Source: Bacteroidales bacterium UBA1184
GTDB lineage: Bacteria > Bacteroidota > Bacteroidia > Bacteroidales > ML635J-15
Length of the DNA: 55,553 nucleotides
Reading direction: 5' to 3'
Assembly (NCBI GenBank): GCA_002310235.1
Contig: DBYO01000008.1
Coordinates: forward strand, 1 to 55,553
In this document: one piece after another, positions 1-7,789 of the stretch
Numbering within the stretch: position 1 is the first letter of the stretch
Layout of the letters: each line of letters begins with the position of its first letter
Program-made: the position numbers and the translations under genes
Notes under the pieces: generated by a model
Databases searched by the model: none
Seen by the model: only the letters and a program-made list of their open reading frames with translations
Told to the model about the DNA's origin: nothing

Positions 1-678
1 CTCTTGGTTAAGGCTGGCGAAGCCGATGGTCTTGTAAGCGGTGCCCGTTCGACCACTGGCGACATGCTTCGTCCTGCATTGCAGATTATTAAGACCGTTC
101 CTGGTGTAAGTTGCGTATCTGGTGCATTCATCATGTTCCTCCCCGAAGGCAGCAAGTACGGAACCGATGGCAAGATGGTTTTCGCCGACTGCGCTGTTAC
201 TCCAATGCCCGATGCAAAACAGCTCGCAGAAATCGCTGTCTGCACCGCCGACACTGCAAAGAACATTGCAAAGATCGACCCGGCAGTTGCTATCCTCAGC
301 TTCTCGACCAAGGGTTCGGCAAAGCACGAAGTTGTTGACAAGGTTATCGAAGCTACACGTCTTGCTCAGGAAGCTCGTCCCGACCTGCTTCTCGACGGTG
401 AACTCCAGGCCGATGCAGCTATCGTTCCTTCAGTTGGTTCGAGCAAGGCTCCGGGCAGCAAGGTTGCTGGTAAGGCTAACACCTTGGTATTCCCATGCCT
501 CGAAGTTGGTAACATCGCTTACAAGCTCGTTCAGCGTCTTGCTGGTGCCGAAGCAGTAGGTCCAGTTCTTCAGGGTCTCGCTAAACCGTGCAACGACCTC
601 AGCCGTGGATGCTCGGTAGAAGATGTTTACAAACTTGTTGCAATAACCTGCAACCAGGCAATAGCTCAGAAAAAATAA
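1..678 (+). CDS. pta: Phosphate acetyltransferase, C-terminal part (5' end outside the window)
   Basis: Pta converts acetyl-CoA and phosphate to acetyl phosphate and CoA in the cytoplasm, the step before acetate kinase. The reading frame is open from the first base, so the true start lies upstream; about 225 residues of a usual catalytic domain of roughly 330 are present. Visible family signatures are GEADGLVSGARSTTGDMLRP near the start, the SFSTKGSA segment, DGELQADAAIVP, and a C-terminal half rich in Gly/Ala with GKANTLVFPCLEVGN. These are typical of the PTA/PTB family. Acetate kinase follows 25 bases later on the same strand, which makes Pta much more likely than phosphate butyryltransferase. 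The two are almost certainly one operon. Confidence 0.95.
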   Translation, partial: LLVKAGEADGLVSGARSTTGDMLRPALQIIKTVPGVSCVSGAFIMFLPEGSKYGTDGKMVFADCAVTPMPDAKQLAEIAVCTADTAKNIAKIDPAVAILSFSTKGSAKHEVVDKVIEATRLAQEARPDLLLDGELQADAAIVPSVGSSKAPGSKVAGKANTLVFPCLEVGNIAYKLVQRLAGAEAVGPVLQGLAKPCNDLSRGCSVEDVYKLVAITCNQAIAQKK

Positions 679-703
679 TCATTAACAACAAAATACGTAA
701 AAG

Positions 704-1921
704 ATGAAAATATTAGTTTTAAACTGCGGTAGTTCTTCAATTAAATACCAGCTCATAAACATTGACGCTAACAACAATTCTACCGTAATGGCAAAAGGTC
801 TTCTCGAAAGAATAGGCCTCGAAATGGGAGAATTCACTCACAAGTACAACGGACAGAAGCACTACGAACAGACTCCGATCGCCGACCACACTGCCGGTAT
901 CAGAATGGTTCTCAAGGCTCTCACCGACCCTGAAATGGGTGTAATCAAGGACTTGAAGGAAATCGAAGCTGTAGGTAACCGCGTTGCTCACGGTGGCGAA
1001 CTTTTCAAGGCAAGTGCTCTCGTTAACGACGATGTAATCGAAAAGATTAAGTCGTTGATGGAACTCGCACCACTTCACACTCCTGGTAACTTGGCAGGTA
1101 TCTACGCTATGCGCGAAGTATTGCCGAATGTTCCGCAGGCAGTTGTATTCGATACCGCTTTCCACCAGACACTTCCTCCGAAGTCGTTCCTCTATGGTTT
1201 GCCATACGAATACTACCAGAAGTATCATCTCCGTCGTTACGGCTTCCACGGAACAAGCCACGGCTTTGTAGCTGAAAAGGCTGCCAAGATGATTGGCAAG
1301 GACTGGAAAGACCTCAAGATAATTAGCTGCCACCTCGGTAGCGGTGCTTCGATTGCTGCAATCGACCACGGAAAGTCGGTTGACACTACAATGGGTCTCA
1401 CAGCTCTCGAAGGTCTTATCATGGGTAGCCGTCCAGGCGATGTTGACCCGGGTGCAGTTTTGTATATCGTTGAGAAGGAACTTGCAGAAGGTAAGACTAT
1501 GAAGGATATCACCAATATCTTCTACAAGAAGAGCGGTCTTGTTGGTATCAGCGGTGGTAAGCAGGATATGCGCGACATCCGTGCAGGACGCGATGCTGGT
1601 GACGAAAGAAGCACCTACGCATTCGATATGTTTGCACAGCGCGTAAAACGCTACATCGGCGGTTACATGGCCGAGATGGGTGGCTGCGACATTCTTCTGT
1701 TCACTGGCGGTATTGGCGAAAATGCATGGTTCATGCGTCACCCGATACTAGAGAACATGGAATGTCTCGGCATTAAGGTCGATATGGAAAAGAACGACAA
1801 GATTATGGGCGAAGATGCAGTTATCTCAACTCCAGACTCAAAGGTTACAACAATCGTTGTTACCACCGACGAGGAATACGTAATTGCAATGGATACCATG
1901 AAGCTCGTTCAAGGCAAATAA
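704..1921 (+). CDS. ackA: Acetate kinase
   Basis: Transfers phosphate from acetyl phosphate to ADP, giving acetate and ATP. Full length at 405 residues, usual for the family. Motifs in order: LVLNCGSSSIKYQL at the N-terminus (nucleotide-binding fold), VAHGGELF, FDTAFHQTLP with the catalytic aspartate, GFHGTSH, HLGSGASI, GSRPGDVDPG with the catalytic arginine, and FTGGIGENA near the C-terminus. The ATG start is 25 bases after pta. A strong hairpin with a T-run at 1945-1991 closes the operon. No anomalies seen. Confidence 0.97.
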   Translation: MKILVLNCGSSSIKYQLINIDANNNSTVMAKGLLERIGLEMGEFTHKYNGQKHYEQTPIADHTAGIRMVLKALTDPEMGVIKDLKEIEAVGNRVAHGGELFKASALVNDDVIEKIKSLMELAPLHTPGNLAGIYAMREVLPNVPQAVVFDTAFHQTLPPKSFLYGLPYEYYQKYHLRRYGFHGTSHGFVAEKAAKMIGKDWKDLKIISCHLGSGASIAAIDHGKSVDTTMGLTALEGLIMGSRPGDVDPGAVLYIVEKELAEGKTMKDITNIFYKKSGLVGISGGKQDMRDIRAGRDAGDERSTYAFDMFAQRVKRYIGGYMAEMGGCDILLFTGGIGENAWFMRHPILENMECLGIKVDMEKNDKIMGEDAVISTPDSKVTTIVVTTDEEYVIAMDTMKLVQGK

Positions 1922-1944
1922 TATTATAGGTGTTCGATTAAAAT

Positions 1945-1991
1945 GGCAACTGTCATTCTGAACTTGTTTCAGAATCAGTTGCCGTTTTTTT
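1945..1991 (+). terminator. Rho-independent terminator of pta-ackA built on a REP-like hairpin
   Basis: Outer arms GGCAACTG (1945-1952) and CAGTTGCC (1976-1983) are perfectly complementary. Inner arms ATTCTGAA (1955-1962) and TTCAGAAT (1968-1975) continue the stem with a two-base bulge (TC, 1953-1954) and a CTTGT loop. A run of eight T follows (1984-1991). The inner part resembles a palindrome that I recall as dispersed in Bacteroidetes genomes, and it lies directly upstream of a REP-associated transposase. Confidence 0.88.
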
Positions 1992-2008
1992 GATGTTACA
2001 ACAAATGT

Positions 2009-2608
2009 ATGTCGGAAGAAAAATTTCAGGGGAAATACAGAATCGCATCAGTTCGCGCATCATGGCATGATTACCGGTGTGGTGCATATTTCGTAACTGT
2101 ATGTACCAAAGACCGAGAACATTATTTTGGCGAAATTAAAAATGATGGAAACGGAAATGCCGAAATGAAATTATCACCAATCGGGGAAATGGCAGATGAA
2201 TGTTGGCGGGCTATTCCACAACATTTCCCCAATGTTCAAATTCCATTGTGGGTTGTGATGCCAGATCATATTCATGGGATTGTGATTATTGATGATTTTG
2301 TAGAGACGCAAAATATTGCGTCTCTACATGATAACGAAACCGATCAGACGCAAAATTTTGCGTCTCTACATGATAACGAATCCAATAAATTTGGACCACA
2401 ATCAAAAAATCTGGCATCTGTTATTCGTGGATTCAAAATTGGTGTGTCAAAATTTGCACGCCAAAACAATATTCCTTTTTCATGGCAATCCAGATATTAC
2501 GATCGAATTATCCGTGATTCTGCCGAAATGAATCATATTGCCGAATATATTGAAAACAATGTGGCAGAGTGGGTGGAGAATAAAGATATTGACTATCAAA
2601 TAGATTAA
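2009..2608 (+). CDS. REP-associated tyrosine transposase (RAYT, IS200-like Y1 transposase)
   Basis: A single-domain HUH transposase of the TnpA-REP type, 199 residues. It carries the HUH metal-binding motif in VVMPDHIHGIVII, the family N-terminal pattern with YFVTVCTKDREHYFG, and a C-terminal helix containing SRYYDRIIRDSAE with the candidate nucleophilic tyrosine, then IAEYIENNVAEW. RAYTs act on short palindromic REP sequences rather than on an insertion sequence of their own. Between the HUH motif and the catalytic helix there is an in-frame insertion of two 35-base repeats (2304-2338 and 2346-2380, period 42) encoding TQNIASLHDNE and TQNFASLHDNE; both contain palindromes. The frame is intact and all catalytic motifs remain, so it may be functional. 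It sits alone between a terminator and the next promoter, as expected for a domesticated transposase. Confidence 0.88.
   Translation: MSEEKFQGKYRIASVRASWHDYRCGAYFVTVCTKDREHYFGEIKNDGNGNAEMKLSPIGEMADECWRAIPQHFPNVQIPLWVVMPDHIHGIVIIDDFVETQNIASLHDNETDQTQNFASLHDNESNKFGPQSKNLASVIRGFKIGVSKFARQNNIPFSWQSRYYDRIIRDSAEMNHIAEYIENNVAEWVENKDIDYQID
2300..2380. repeat. Two palindromic REP-like repeats inside the RAYT gene
   Basis: Copy 1 has arms GTAGAGACGCAA (2300-2311) and TTGCGTCTCTAC (2316-2327) around an AATA loop. Copy 2 contains the perfect 20-base palindrome with half-site AGACGCAAAA at 2346-2365. Both continue into the same CTCTACATGATAACGAA tail, giving direct repeats with a 42-base period, exactly 14 codons. 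A degenerate copy lies at 33209-33236. Confidence 0.9.
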
Positions 2609-2618
2609 ATAAAACAAT

Positions 2619-2626
2619 TATCTTTG
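2619..2626 (+). promoter_or_regulatory. Putative -7 box upstream of the gene at 2654
   Basis: TATCTTTG matches the Bacteroidetes TAnnTTTG element and lies 27 bases before the start codon. No clear -33 TTTG is visible at the usual spacing. Confidence 0.55.
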
Positions 2627-2653
2627 CAGAAATTAATTTAAAACCAACAAAGC

Positions 2654-3469
2654 ATGAAACGATTTTCAATTATGCTGATTTTGCTGCTGCCCATGTGCAT
2701 TGCCATGGGACAGAAAACATCTGTGGAGCGCTCGCGTGTCCCCATATATATAAATACCGGTGTAGGCATGGGCGCTTCGAATTATTACGATGCAGGCGTG
2801 TCGCCACTTAGGTATCATGGTTTGGGACTGGGTGGCGATATGGGGGTCACTGTGGACTGGTGCCGTTTCCAAGCATCGCTCGAAGGTAGGGTTGAAGCTT
2901 GTTTGGCTGCTGGAAATAAGGCCGATAGCAGTGCTGGAGCAAATGGTGTTACTATTCTGCCAAGAACTTCGTTTATGGTTCGTTTTGCCGAACCTGTTGA
3001 GGGTTCGCTGAGACTTTGGGCAGGTGCTTCAGTCGGTTCGTATGTTGATATACGAATCAACCGAAAAATGATGAATGCCGCAGTTGGTCTTACGATGATG
3101 TTCAGTCTATATGGTAACTTCCGCCTCGAATACGACATTCCATCACGTCGTAGAACCGATTTGTTTACATTGACTGCCGATATTTCATTGCCGCTTATGG
3201 GTATCGGTGAACGTCCTGGCTATGCTTACGTTTACAATGCAACATCATCTAGCGACCCAGTGGAGTATTTGTTGGATAGTTATGAATCGTTTGGCATTTT
3301 TATGTCGGGTGCTACAACAGATATAGGTTTTTATTTTAATCTAAAAAACCGCAACAAGATAGGACTTAACTATCGTTGGGATTATTGCACAACCCGCCAT
3401 GAATCGGCACATCGGTTCGACAACGCATATCATATCGTATCGCTTAAGTTAATGTTTAATATCAATTGA
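2654..3469 (+). CDS. Secreted or outer-membrane protein of unknown function
   Basis: A 271-residue protein starting with a signal peptide (MKRFSIMLILLLPMCIAMGQ). The mature part alternates hydrophobic and polar residues with many Gly, Tyr and Phe, for example GLGLGGDMGVTVDW, FRLEYDIPSRRR and YHIVSLKLMFNIN at the very end. This is the pattern of a small outer-membrane beta-barrel. I do not recognise the family. It is followed after 2 bases by a peptidase lipoprotein, so the two are probably co-transcribed from the TATCTTTG box upstream. Confidence 0.75.
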   Translation: MKRFSIMLILLLPMCIAMGQKTSVERSRVPIYINTGVGMGASNYYDAGVSPLRYHGLGLGGDMGVTVDWCRFQASLEGRVEACLAAGNKADSSAGANGVTILPRTSFMVRFAEPVEGSLRLWAGASVGSYVDIRINRKMMNAAVGLTMMFSLYGNFRLEYDIPSRRRTDLFTLTADISLPLMGIGERPGYAYVYNATSSSDPVEYLLDSYESFGIFMSGATTDIGFYFNLKNRNKIGLNYRWDYCTTRHESAHRFDNAYHIVSLKLMFNIN

Positions 3470-3471
3470 TT

Positions 3472-4503
3472 ATGAGAAAAATACATATAACAATAGCATT
3501 CTTAGCCTTTGTTTTGCTGTGCTCCTCATGCGAAAAGGCTTTTATGGAAAAGGAGACAAGTAGCGACCCAGTTTCAACATTCGAATATTTGTGGAAAACC
3601 GTTGACGAGCAGTATTCATTCTTTGATGTAAAAGGAGTGAACTGGGATTCTGTATATGCTGTATATAGTCCCAAAGTTTCGGAAAAAATCAGCGACGACA
3701 GCCTATTTAGCGTTCTTGGTGCAATGCTTAATACATTGAACGATGGACACACCAATCTGGTTTCTCCGTTTGATATTTCGCACAACGAAAAGGTTTACCG
3801 TAAGATGTACGAGAACAATAACATTAATACCGATGTCGTTGTTCTCAATTATCTTACAATTAATTACCATACAACGGGCTCTTTTGCGCATAATGCTATT
3901 CGCGATGGTCAGATTGCATATTTGCGATATTCTTCGTTTTCAAATTCCATTGCCGACGATGATTTGGTGTACTTGGTGAACAAGTACAAAAACACCAAGG
4001 GTATGATAATCGACCTGCGTCAGAACGGTGGTGGCAGTGTGGATAATGTGTGGAATTTGATGAAACTATTTCCTAGCGGAACCCGTCAGCTTTATAAAAC
4101 ACAGATTAAGAATGGTCCTGGGCATAATGAGTTTTCCGATATTAGCATTGTAAAGCAACCCGAACACGATGAAAAGACAACATATGGACATCCAATTGTA
4201 GTGCTTACCGACAGAGGTTCGTACAGTGCGACATCTTTCTTCTCGTTGTGTATAAAGTCCAATTTCCCAGAAGCCACTATTGTTGGCGATACTACAGGCG
4301 GTGGTCTTGGACTTCCCAATGGTGGAGAGTTGCCTAACGGCTGGACATATCGATTCTCGATCACGCGTACTCTCGATAACAACGATAACAATTATGAAAA
4401 CGGAATGCCTCCCGATGTTACAGTTATTCTCGATCCATTGCAAACAGCCCAGGGTATTGACAATGTGATAGAGACTGCTTGCGATATTCTGTTGAATAAA
4501 TAA
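3472..4503 (+). CDS. S41 family peptidase, predicted lipoprotein
   Basis: A C-terminal-processing-peptidase-type serine protease of 343 residues. The ATG at 3472 is preferred over an in-frame TTG at 3466, which overlaps the previous stop, because it gives a clean lipoprotein signal with LLCSSC and the lipidated Cys at residue 20. The middle has the S41 core: IAYLRYSSF, KGMIIDLRQNGGG (the typical strand before the nucleophile region), IVVLTDRGSYSATSFF with the candidate nucleophile in SYSAT, and ATIVGDTTGGG. No PDZ domain is obvious. Such proteins usually act in the periplasm or on the cell surface; the substrate is unknown. Confidence 0.85.
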   Translation: MRKIHITIAFLAFVLLCSSCEKAFMEKETSSDPVSTFEYLWKTVDEQYSFFDVKGVNWDSVYAVYSPKVSEKISDDSLFSVLGAMLNTLNDGHTNLVSPFDISHNEKVYRKMYENNNINTDVVVLNYLTINYHTTGSFAHNAIRDGQIAYLRYSSFSNSIADDDLVYLVNKYKNTKGMIIDLRQNGGGSVDNVWNLMKLFPSGTRQLYKTQIKNGPGHNEFSDISIVKQPEHDEKTTYGHPIVVLTDRGSYSATSFFSLCIKSNFPEATIVGDTTGGGLGLPNGGELPNGWTYRFSITRTLDNNDNNYENGMPPDVTVILDPLQTAQGIDNVIETACDILLNK

Positions 4504-4548
4504 GGTTGTCTATTCCTTAATCGTAATACGTCAATCGTAAATATTATT

Positions 4549-4556
4549 TATCTTTG
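4549..4556 (+). promoter_or_regulatory. Putative -7 box for the 4577-7023 operon
   Basis: TATCTTTG, a TAnnTTTG match, ends 20 bases before the ATG at 4577. It follows a short intergenic stretch after the peptidase stop. No good -33 element was seen. Confidence 0.55.
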
Positions 4557-4576
4557 CACTTGCAAAAACATATTTT

Positions 4577-5317
4577 ATGGCTTTACAGGAATCTTTTGAA
4601 ATACAAGGAAATAAACTTTTCAAGCGCCGCAGCTGGTTGCCAGTGCTGATACTTGTACCTGGCGTTGCTTGGTTTTCGTACATTACTTATTTGCGCAACG
4701 AAATGATGCCGTGGTGGTTGCCTGTGATTTTCCTAGGCATCGGCTTTATTGGTCTGGCAATCCGCATAATAACTGTCGGACATACGCCCAAGGGCACTAG
4801 CGGTCGCAATACCACTCAGGGACAAGTCGCAGAACAACTCAACACCTCGGGAATATATTCCACGGTAAGACATCCGCTTTATCTCGGAAATTTCTTCATG
4901 TGGCTGGCACCTGCACTTATGGTCATGGACTTGTGGTTCGTGCTTTTCTTCTGTGCGTTCTACTGGATTTATTACGAGAGGATTATGTATGCCGAGGAAG
5001 CATTCTTGCGAAAAAAATTTGGCGACGCTTATCTCGAATGGGCAAATGTTACGCCAGCATTCATTCCTAGTTTCCGCAACCATCGCAAATCGACCCTTCC
5101 GTTTTCGGTACGCAATGTGCTTAAGCGTGAATACAATGGTTTCTTCAATCTGATACTTATAATGACTGCATTCCGCGTGCTCGAATTTGCAATTGTTGAA
5201 CATCGTTTCTATCTAGATATGGTATGGATTTGCATTTTTGGTGCAGGTTTGCTTATTTTCTTAGTATTGAAGATTTTGAAGAAATTTACCAATGTCTTAA
5301 ATGTGGAGGGTAGATAA
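4577..5317 (+). CDS. Isoprenylcysteine carboxyl methyltransferase-like integral membrane protein
   Basis: A 246-residue membrane protein with about five hydrophobic segments (near residues 18-38, 44-65, 95-135, 190-208 and 215-235). The central part has the ICMT/phospholipid-methyltransferase signature: GIYSTVRHPLYLGNF, then EEAFLRKKFGDAYLEW and a P-x-F-I-P segment. Members are SAM-dependent methyltransferases acting on membrane-bound substrates; bacterial substrates are mostly unknown, so I assign only the family. Its stop codon overlaps the next ATG (TAATG), showing translational coupling with the lipoprotein gene at 5317. Confidence 0.82.
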   Translation: MALQESFEIQGNKLFKRRSWLPVLILVPGVAWFSYITYLRNEMMPWWLPVIFLGIGFIGLAIRIITVGHTPKGTSGRNTTQGQVAEQLNTSGIYSTVRHPLYLGNFFMWLAPALMVMDLWFVLFFCAFYWIYYERIMYAEEAFLRKKFGDAYLEWANVTPAFIPSFRNHRKSTLPFSVRNVLKREYNGFFNLILIMTAFRVLEFAIVEHRFYLDMVWICIFGAGLLIFLVLKILKKFTNVLNVEGR

Positions 5318-5922
5318 TGAATAGGTATTTGGCTCTTCTTGTTGTTTTATCGCTTGTTGTACTATCGTCGTGCCGTAAGGGTAGCGATGAGGCTAGTGGC
5401 GATGTTATTACCAAGAAAATACTATACGATGTGCCCATTGTAAACCTGCAATTAGAAGACAGAACCGAAAAAGATCCCAACTGGTTCTGGGAAAATCTGC
5501 CATATCCGGCTGGCGACAAGTTTATTGACGATTTGTTTGCCGATGCCCGCGACTGCAATATACCGATATATTATTATGACCCAGAAGGTAGTTACGACCA
5601 TTTGGAACGCATTCCCGACAAGGAAGTGAAAAAGATGTTCGAAAACGATATGAAAGTTTCGCTTCCTGTGCCTGATGTATTTGACGAGACAACAAACGCT
5701 TATATTTCAAGACCAAATGTTGAGTTTAAATTGGACCAAACAAGGATTTTGAAACTTAGGTTCCTTGAGGAATGGCGTATGGATGACGGTATGATTGAAA
5801 AGAAAGTTCTGGCGGTTGCACCTGTGTTTACAATAAATATAGGAGGAACGGATGCTCAGGAAGGATACGCCTACAATACAGTGAAATTCTGGATTATGGC
5901 TGATGCTAAACTTTTAAAGTGA
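5317..5922 (+). CDS. Lipoprotein with a GldN-like region
   Basis: A 201-residue lipoprotein: signal peptide ending in VLSSC, lipidated Cys at about residue 19. The body has NWFWENLPYP, then FIDDLFADARDCNIPIYYYD, and ILKLRFLEEWRMDDGMIEKK with VLAVAPVF. From memory this order resembles the gliding/type IX secretion protein GldN (a tryptophan-containing start, an N-x-P-x-Y-Y segment, and a K-E-x-W-x-(F/M)-D ... GIAP strand). It is shorter than GldN and GldN is not usually a lipoprotein, so this would be a divergent relative. It overlaps its neighbours on both sides and lies in a unit with DUF5063 and an exonuclease rather than with other gld genes. Confidence 0.5.
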   Translation: MNRYLALLVVLSLVVLSSCRKGSDEASGDVITKKILYDVPIVNLQLEDRTEKDPNWFWENLPYPAGDKFIDDLFADARDCNIPIYYYDPEGSYDHLERIPDKEVKKMFENDMKVSLPVPDVFDETTNAYISRPNVEFKLDQTRILKLRFLEEWRMDDGMIEKKVLAVAPVFTINIGGTDAQEGYAYNTVKFWIMADAKLLK

Positions 5923-6440
5923 TGGACGAGTATAATGTTGTATATCAGCACGAAGCTATAGAGTTTGTTACAGTTGCAAAGGAATTTGTACGTCTGCTCG
6001 AAAATGCTCGCAACATGACGAAGGATGATTTTATCGACCATTCTGTGAAGATGTTGCCTTTGCTTTACCAGAAAGGAGTGATGTTGCCCGAAATTACCGA
6101 CTACGACGATGAATTTTCAGAAAAGTTTGTCGATGAGGCAACCTGGTCGTATATACAGCAGACAACTTCGACACGGCTCGATGAGGATGACGAGTTTGTG
6201 CAGGTTCAGGATGCGGCGATGATGAGTTCGATGGATTCGATGAGCGTGGGCTTGTCGGAAATTTATGCCGACCTGTATCAGGAGATGGGTGACCTGGTAG
6301 GTGCCTATCGTATTGCAAACGATGATGTTATGCTCGCAGCATTGGCTTGTTGTCGCAACAATTTCCCCGATTATTGGGGCATACGTTTGCTTTCATTGTT
6401 GAAGGCGTTGCACGAGATTAAGTATAGAAGAGATGAGTGA
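5922..6440 (+). CDS. DUF5063 family protein
   Basis: A 172-residue acidic, helical cytoplasmic protein. The ATG at 5922 overlaps the previous stop (TGATG); a GTG one codon upstream is possible but less likely. Recognisable stretches are AIEFVTVAKEFVRLLENA, KMLPLLYQKGVMLPE and NFPDYWGIRLLSLLKALHE. This matches my memory of DUF5063, a Bacteroidetes family usually found next to a 3'-5' exonuclease gene, as here (8-base overlap with the next ORF). No biochemical role is known to me; the tight linkage suggests it works with the exonuclease. Confidence 0.75.
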   Translation: MDEYNVVYQHEAIEFVTVAKEFVRLLENARNMTKDDFIDHSVKMLPLLYQKGVMLPEITDYDDEFSEKFVDEATWSYIQQTTSTRLDEDDEFVQVQDAAMMSSMDSMSVGLSEIYADLYQEMGDLVGAYRIANDDVMLAALACCRNNFPDYWGIRLLSLLKALHEIKYRRDE

Positions 6441-7023
6441 AAGCAATTACGCACCGACTATTACTAATGATGAAGTTTTGACATTGCCTTTGTATTCGTA
6501 TGAGGGCGAGGTGGTTTGTGTCGATTCTATGGAGAAATTCCTTGAGGTGAAGGATGAGCTTTTCCTTGAACCGCTTTGGGGGTTTGATACCGAGACAAAA
6601 CCTTGTTTCAGAAAAGGTGCGGCTAATAGAAAGAATGTAGCATTGCTTCAACTTAGTAGCAGGGAAAAGACTTACATATTCAGACTCAATAAGATAGGTT
6701 TGCCAAAAGAGCTATGCGACTTTTTTGCATCCGATAGGTTTACAAAGATTGGGCTTTCTAGTCGTGACGACATCAAGGGATTGCAAAAGCTTACGCCGTT
6801 TATACCAGCTGGATTTATTGATTTGCAGAGCATTGCGCCCGATTATGGAATAGAGGAGAAGAGCTTGCGCAAGATGGCAGCGATAGTTCTTGGTTGTCGA
6901 ATTTCCAAAGCTCAGCAGCTTAGCAACTGGGAGAGCGATGTGCTTAACGAAAAACAGATTCGTTATGCAGCAACCGATTCTTGGGTTACAAGGTTGATAT
7001 ATATCGAGTTGAAAAAGATTTGA
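6433..7023 (+). CDS. 3'-5' exonuclease domain protein (DEDDy, RNase D/WRN-like)
   Basis: A 196-residue single-domain nuclease. Exo I is WGFDTETKP with the metal-binding D and E, Exo II lies in FTKIGLSSRDDIKGL, and Exo III is RYAATDSWVTRLIY, where the Tyr four residues before the Asp marks the DEDDy type. FIDLQSIA and SLRKMAAIVLG are conserved parts of the fold. No HRDC or helicase domain is attached. The start overlaps the DUF5063 gene by 8 bases and this is the last gene of the unit. The substrate (RNA or DNA) cannot be told from sequence. Confidence 0.85.
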   Translation: MSESNYAPTITNDEVLTLPLYSYEGEVVCVDSMEKFLEVKDELFLEPLWGFDTETKPCFRKGAANRKNVALLQLSSREKTYIFRLNKIGLPKELCDFFASDRFTKIGLSSRDDIKGLQKLTPFIPAGFIDLQSIAPDYGIEEKSLRKMAAIVLGCRISKAQQLSNWESDVLNEKQIRYAATDSWVTRLIYIELKKI

Positions 7024-7028
7024 TATAC

Positions 7029-7048
7029 GGTCGCTATGTATTGCGACC
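7029..7048. repeat. Short hairpin after the exonuclease gene
   Basis: GGTCGC (7029-7034) and GCGACC (7043-7048) form a 6-bp stem with an 8-base loop, five bases after the stop. No T-run follows, so it is a poor intrinsic terminator; it could be a REP-like element or an mRNA-stabilising hairpin. The rest of 7049-7183 is AT-rich with no other feature. Confidence 0.5.
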
Positions 7049-7183
7049 AATACAATATTCCCACAAATAAAATTGTATTAATGTGTGAATATAAAATATT
7101 GATATTCATATGATTATCTGTTTATTAAATCCGATTGTTCACAAATAAACCATTTGTTTGGGTGATAGTAGTTATAAATGTGG

Positions 7184-7191
7184 TAATTTTG
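7184..7191 (+). promoter_or_regulatory. Putative -7 box upstream of the zeta-like gene
   Basis: TAATTTTG fits TAnnTTTG and ends 22 bases before the ATG at 7214. A TTTG at 7157-7160 is 23 bases upstream, slightly wide for a -33 element. Confidence 0.5.
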
Positions 7192-7213
7192 CACCGTCGA
7201 AATTTGATGGTAT

Positions 7214-7789
7214 ATGAATATGTATGTAATTGCAGGGTGTAATGGTGCTGGTAAGACTACCGCATCATATTCCATACTTCCAGAAATGCTGGAATGTACG
7301 CAGTTCATCAATTCCGACGAAATCGCCAAGGAGTTGTCGGCCCAGGCAAAGGGCATAAAGTTTGAGGCTACACGCATAATGCTCGCCCGTATGTATGCAC
7401 TTATCGAGGAAGGCAGCGATTTTGCTTTCGAGACAACTCTGGCAACAAAGACATTCAAGGCTATCATCAAGAAGGCAAAGGATAAGGGCTACAAGGTAAC
7501 TCTTGTCTTTTTCTGGCTTGATACTCCAGAACTTGCTTTGCGTCGTGTGCAGGAACGTGTCGAACATGGCGGTCACGATGTACCTAAGGATGTGGTTTAC
7601 AGAAGGTATGTGGCTGGAATGCGCTATCTTTCGCAGATATACATTCCTATTTCCGACTACTGGATGATAATTGATAATTCAAACAATCCTTTCAAACTTA
7701 TCGCCGATGGTGCAAAGGAAGAATTGTTGAATGTTTATGATGAAGGTGTTTTTAATCAAATAATTATAGATGGAAAATTGCGAAATTAA
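7214..7789 (+). CDS. Zeta-toxin-like P-loop kinase (COG4185 type)
   Basis: A 191-residue P-loop protein. Walker A is AGCNGAGKTT at residues 7-16; INSDEIAKEL follows, then FAFETTLATKTF, LVFFWLDTPELALRRVQERV, GGHDVPKDVVYRRY and a C-terminal SDYWMIIDNSNN. This series is typical of the predicted zeta-like kinases of COG4185. True zeta toxins phosphorylate UDP-N-acetylglucosamine and are held in check by an antitoxin; chromosomal COG4185 members are poorly characterised and toxicity here is inference. The next ORF overlaps its end by 20 bases and encodes a 57-residue basic protein, a probable partner. Confidence 0.8.
   Translation: MNMYVIAGCNGAGKTTASYSILPEMLECTQFINSDEIAKELSAQAKGIKFEATRIMLARMYALIEEGSDFAFETTLATKTFKAIIKKAKDKGYKVTLVFFWLDTPELALRRVQERVEHGGHDVPKDVVYRRYVAGMRYLSQIYIPISDYWMIIDNSNNPFKLIADGAKEELLNVYDEGVFNQIIIDGKLRN

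Noticed and set aside
2300..2380. Short CRISPR-like pair of repeats
   Set aside because: Only two copies with a 7-base gap, palindromic, and inside a protein-coding frame; no spacers or cas genes.
3466..3471. TTG start for the S41 peptidase
   Set aside because: It overlaps the previous stop and adds only two residues; the ATG at 3472 gives a standard lipoprotein signal.
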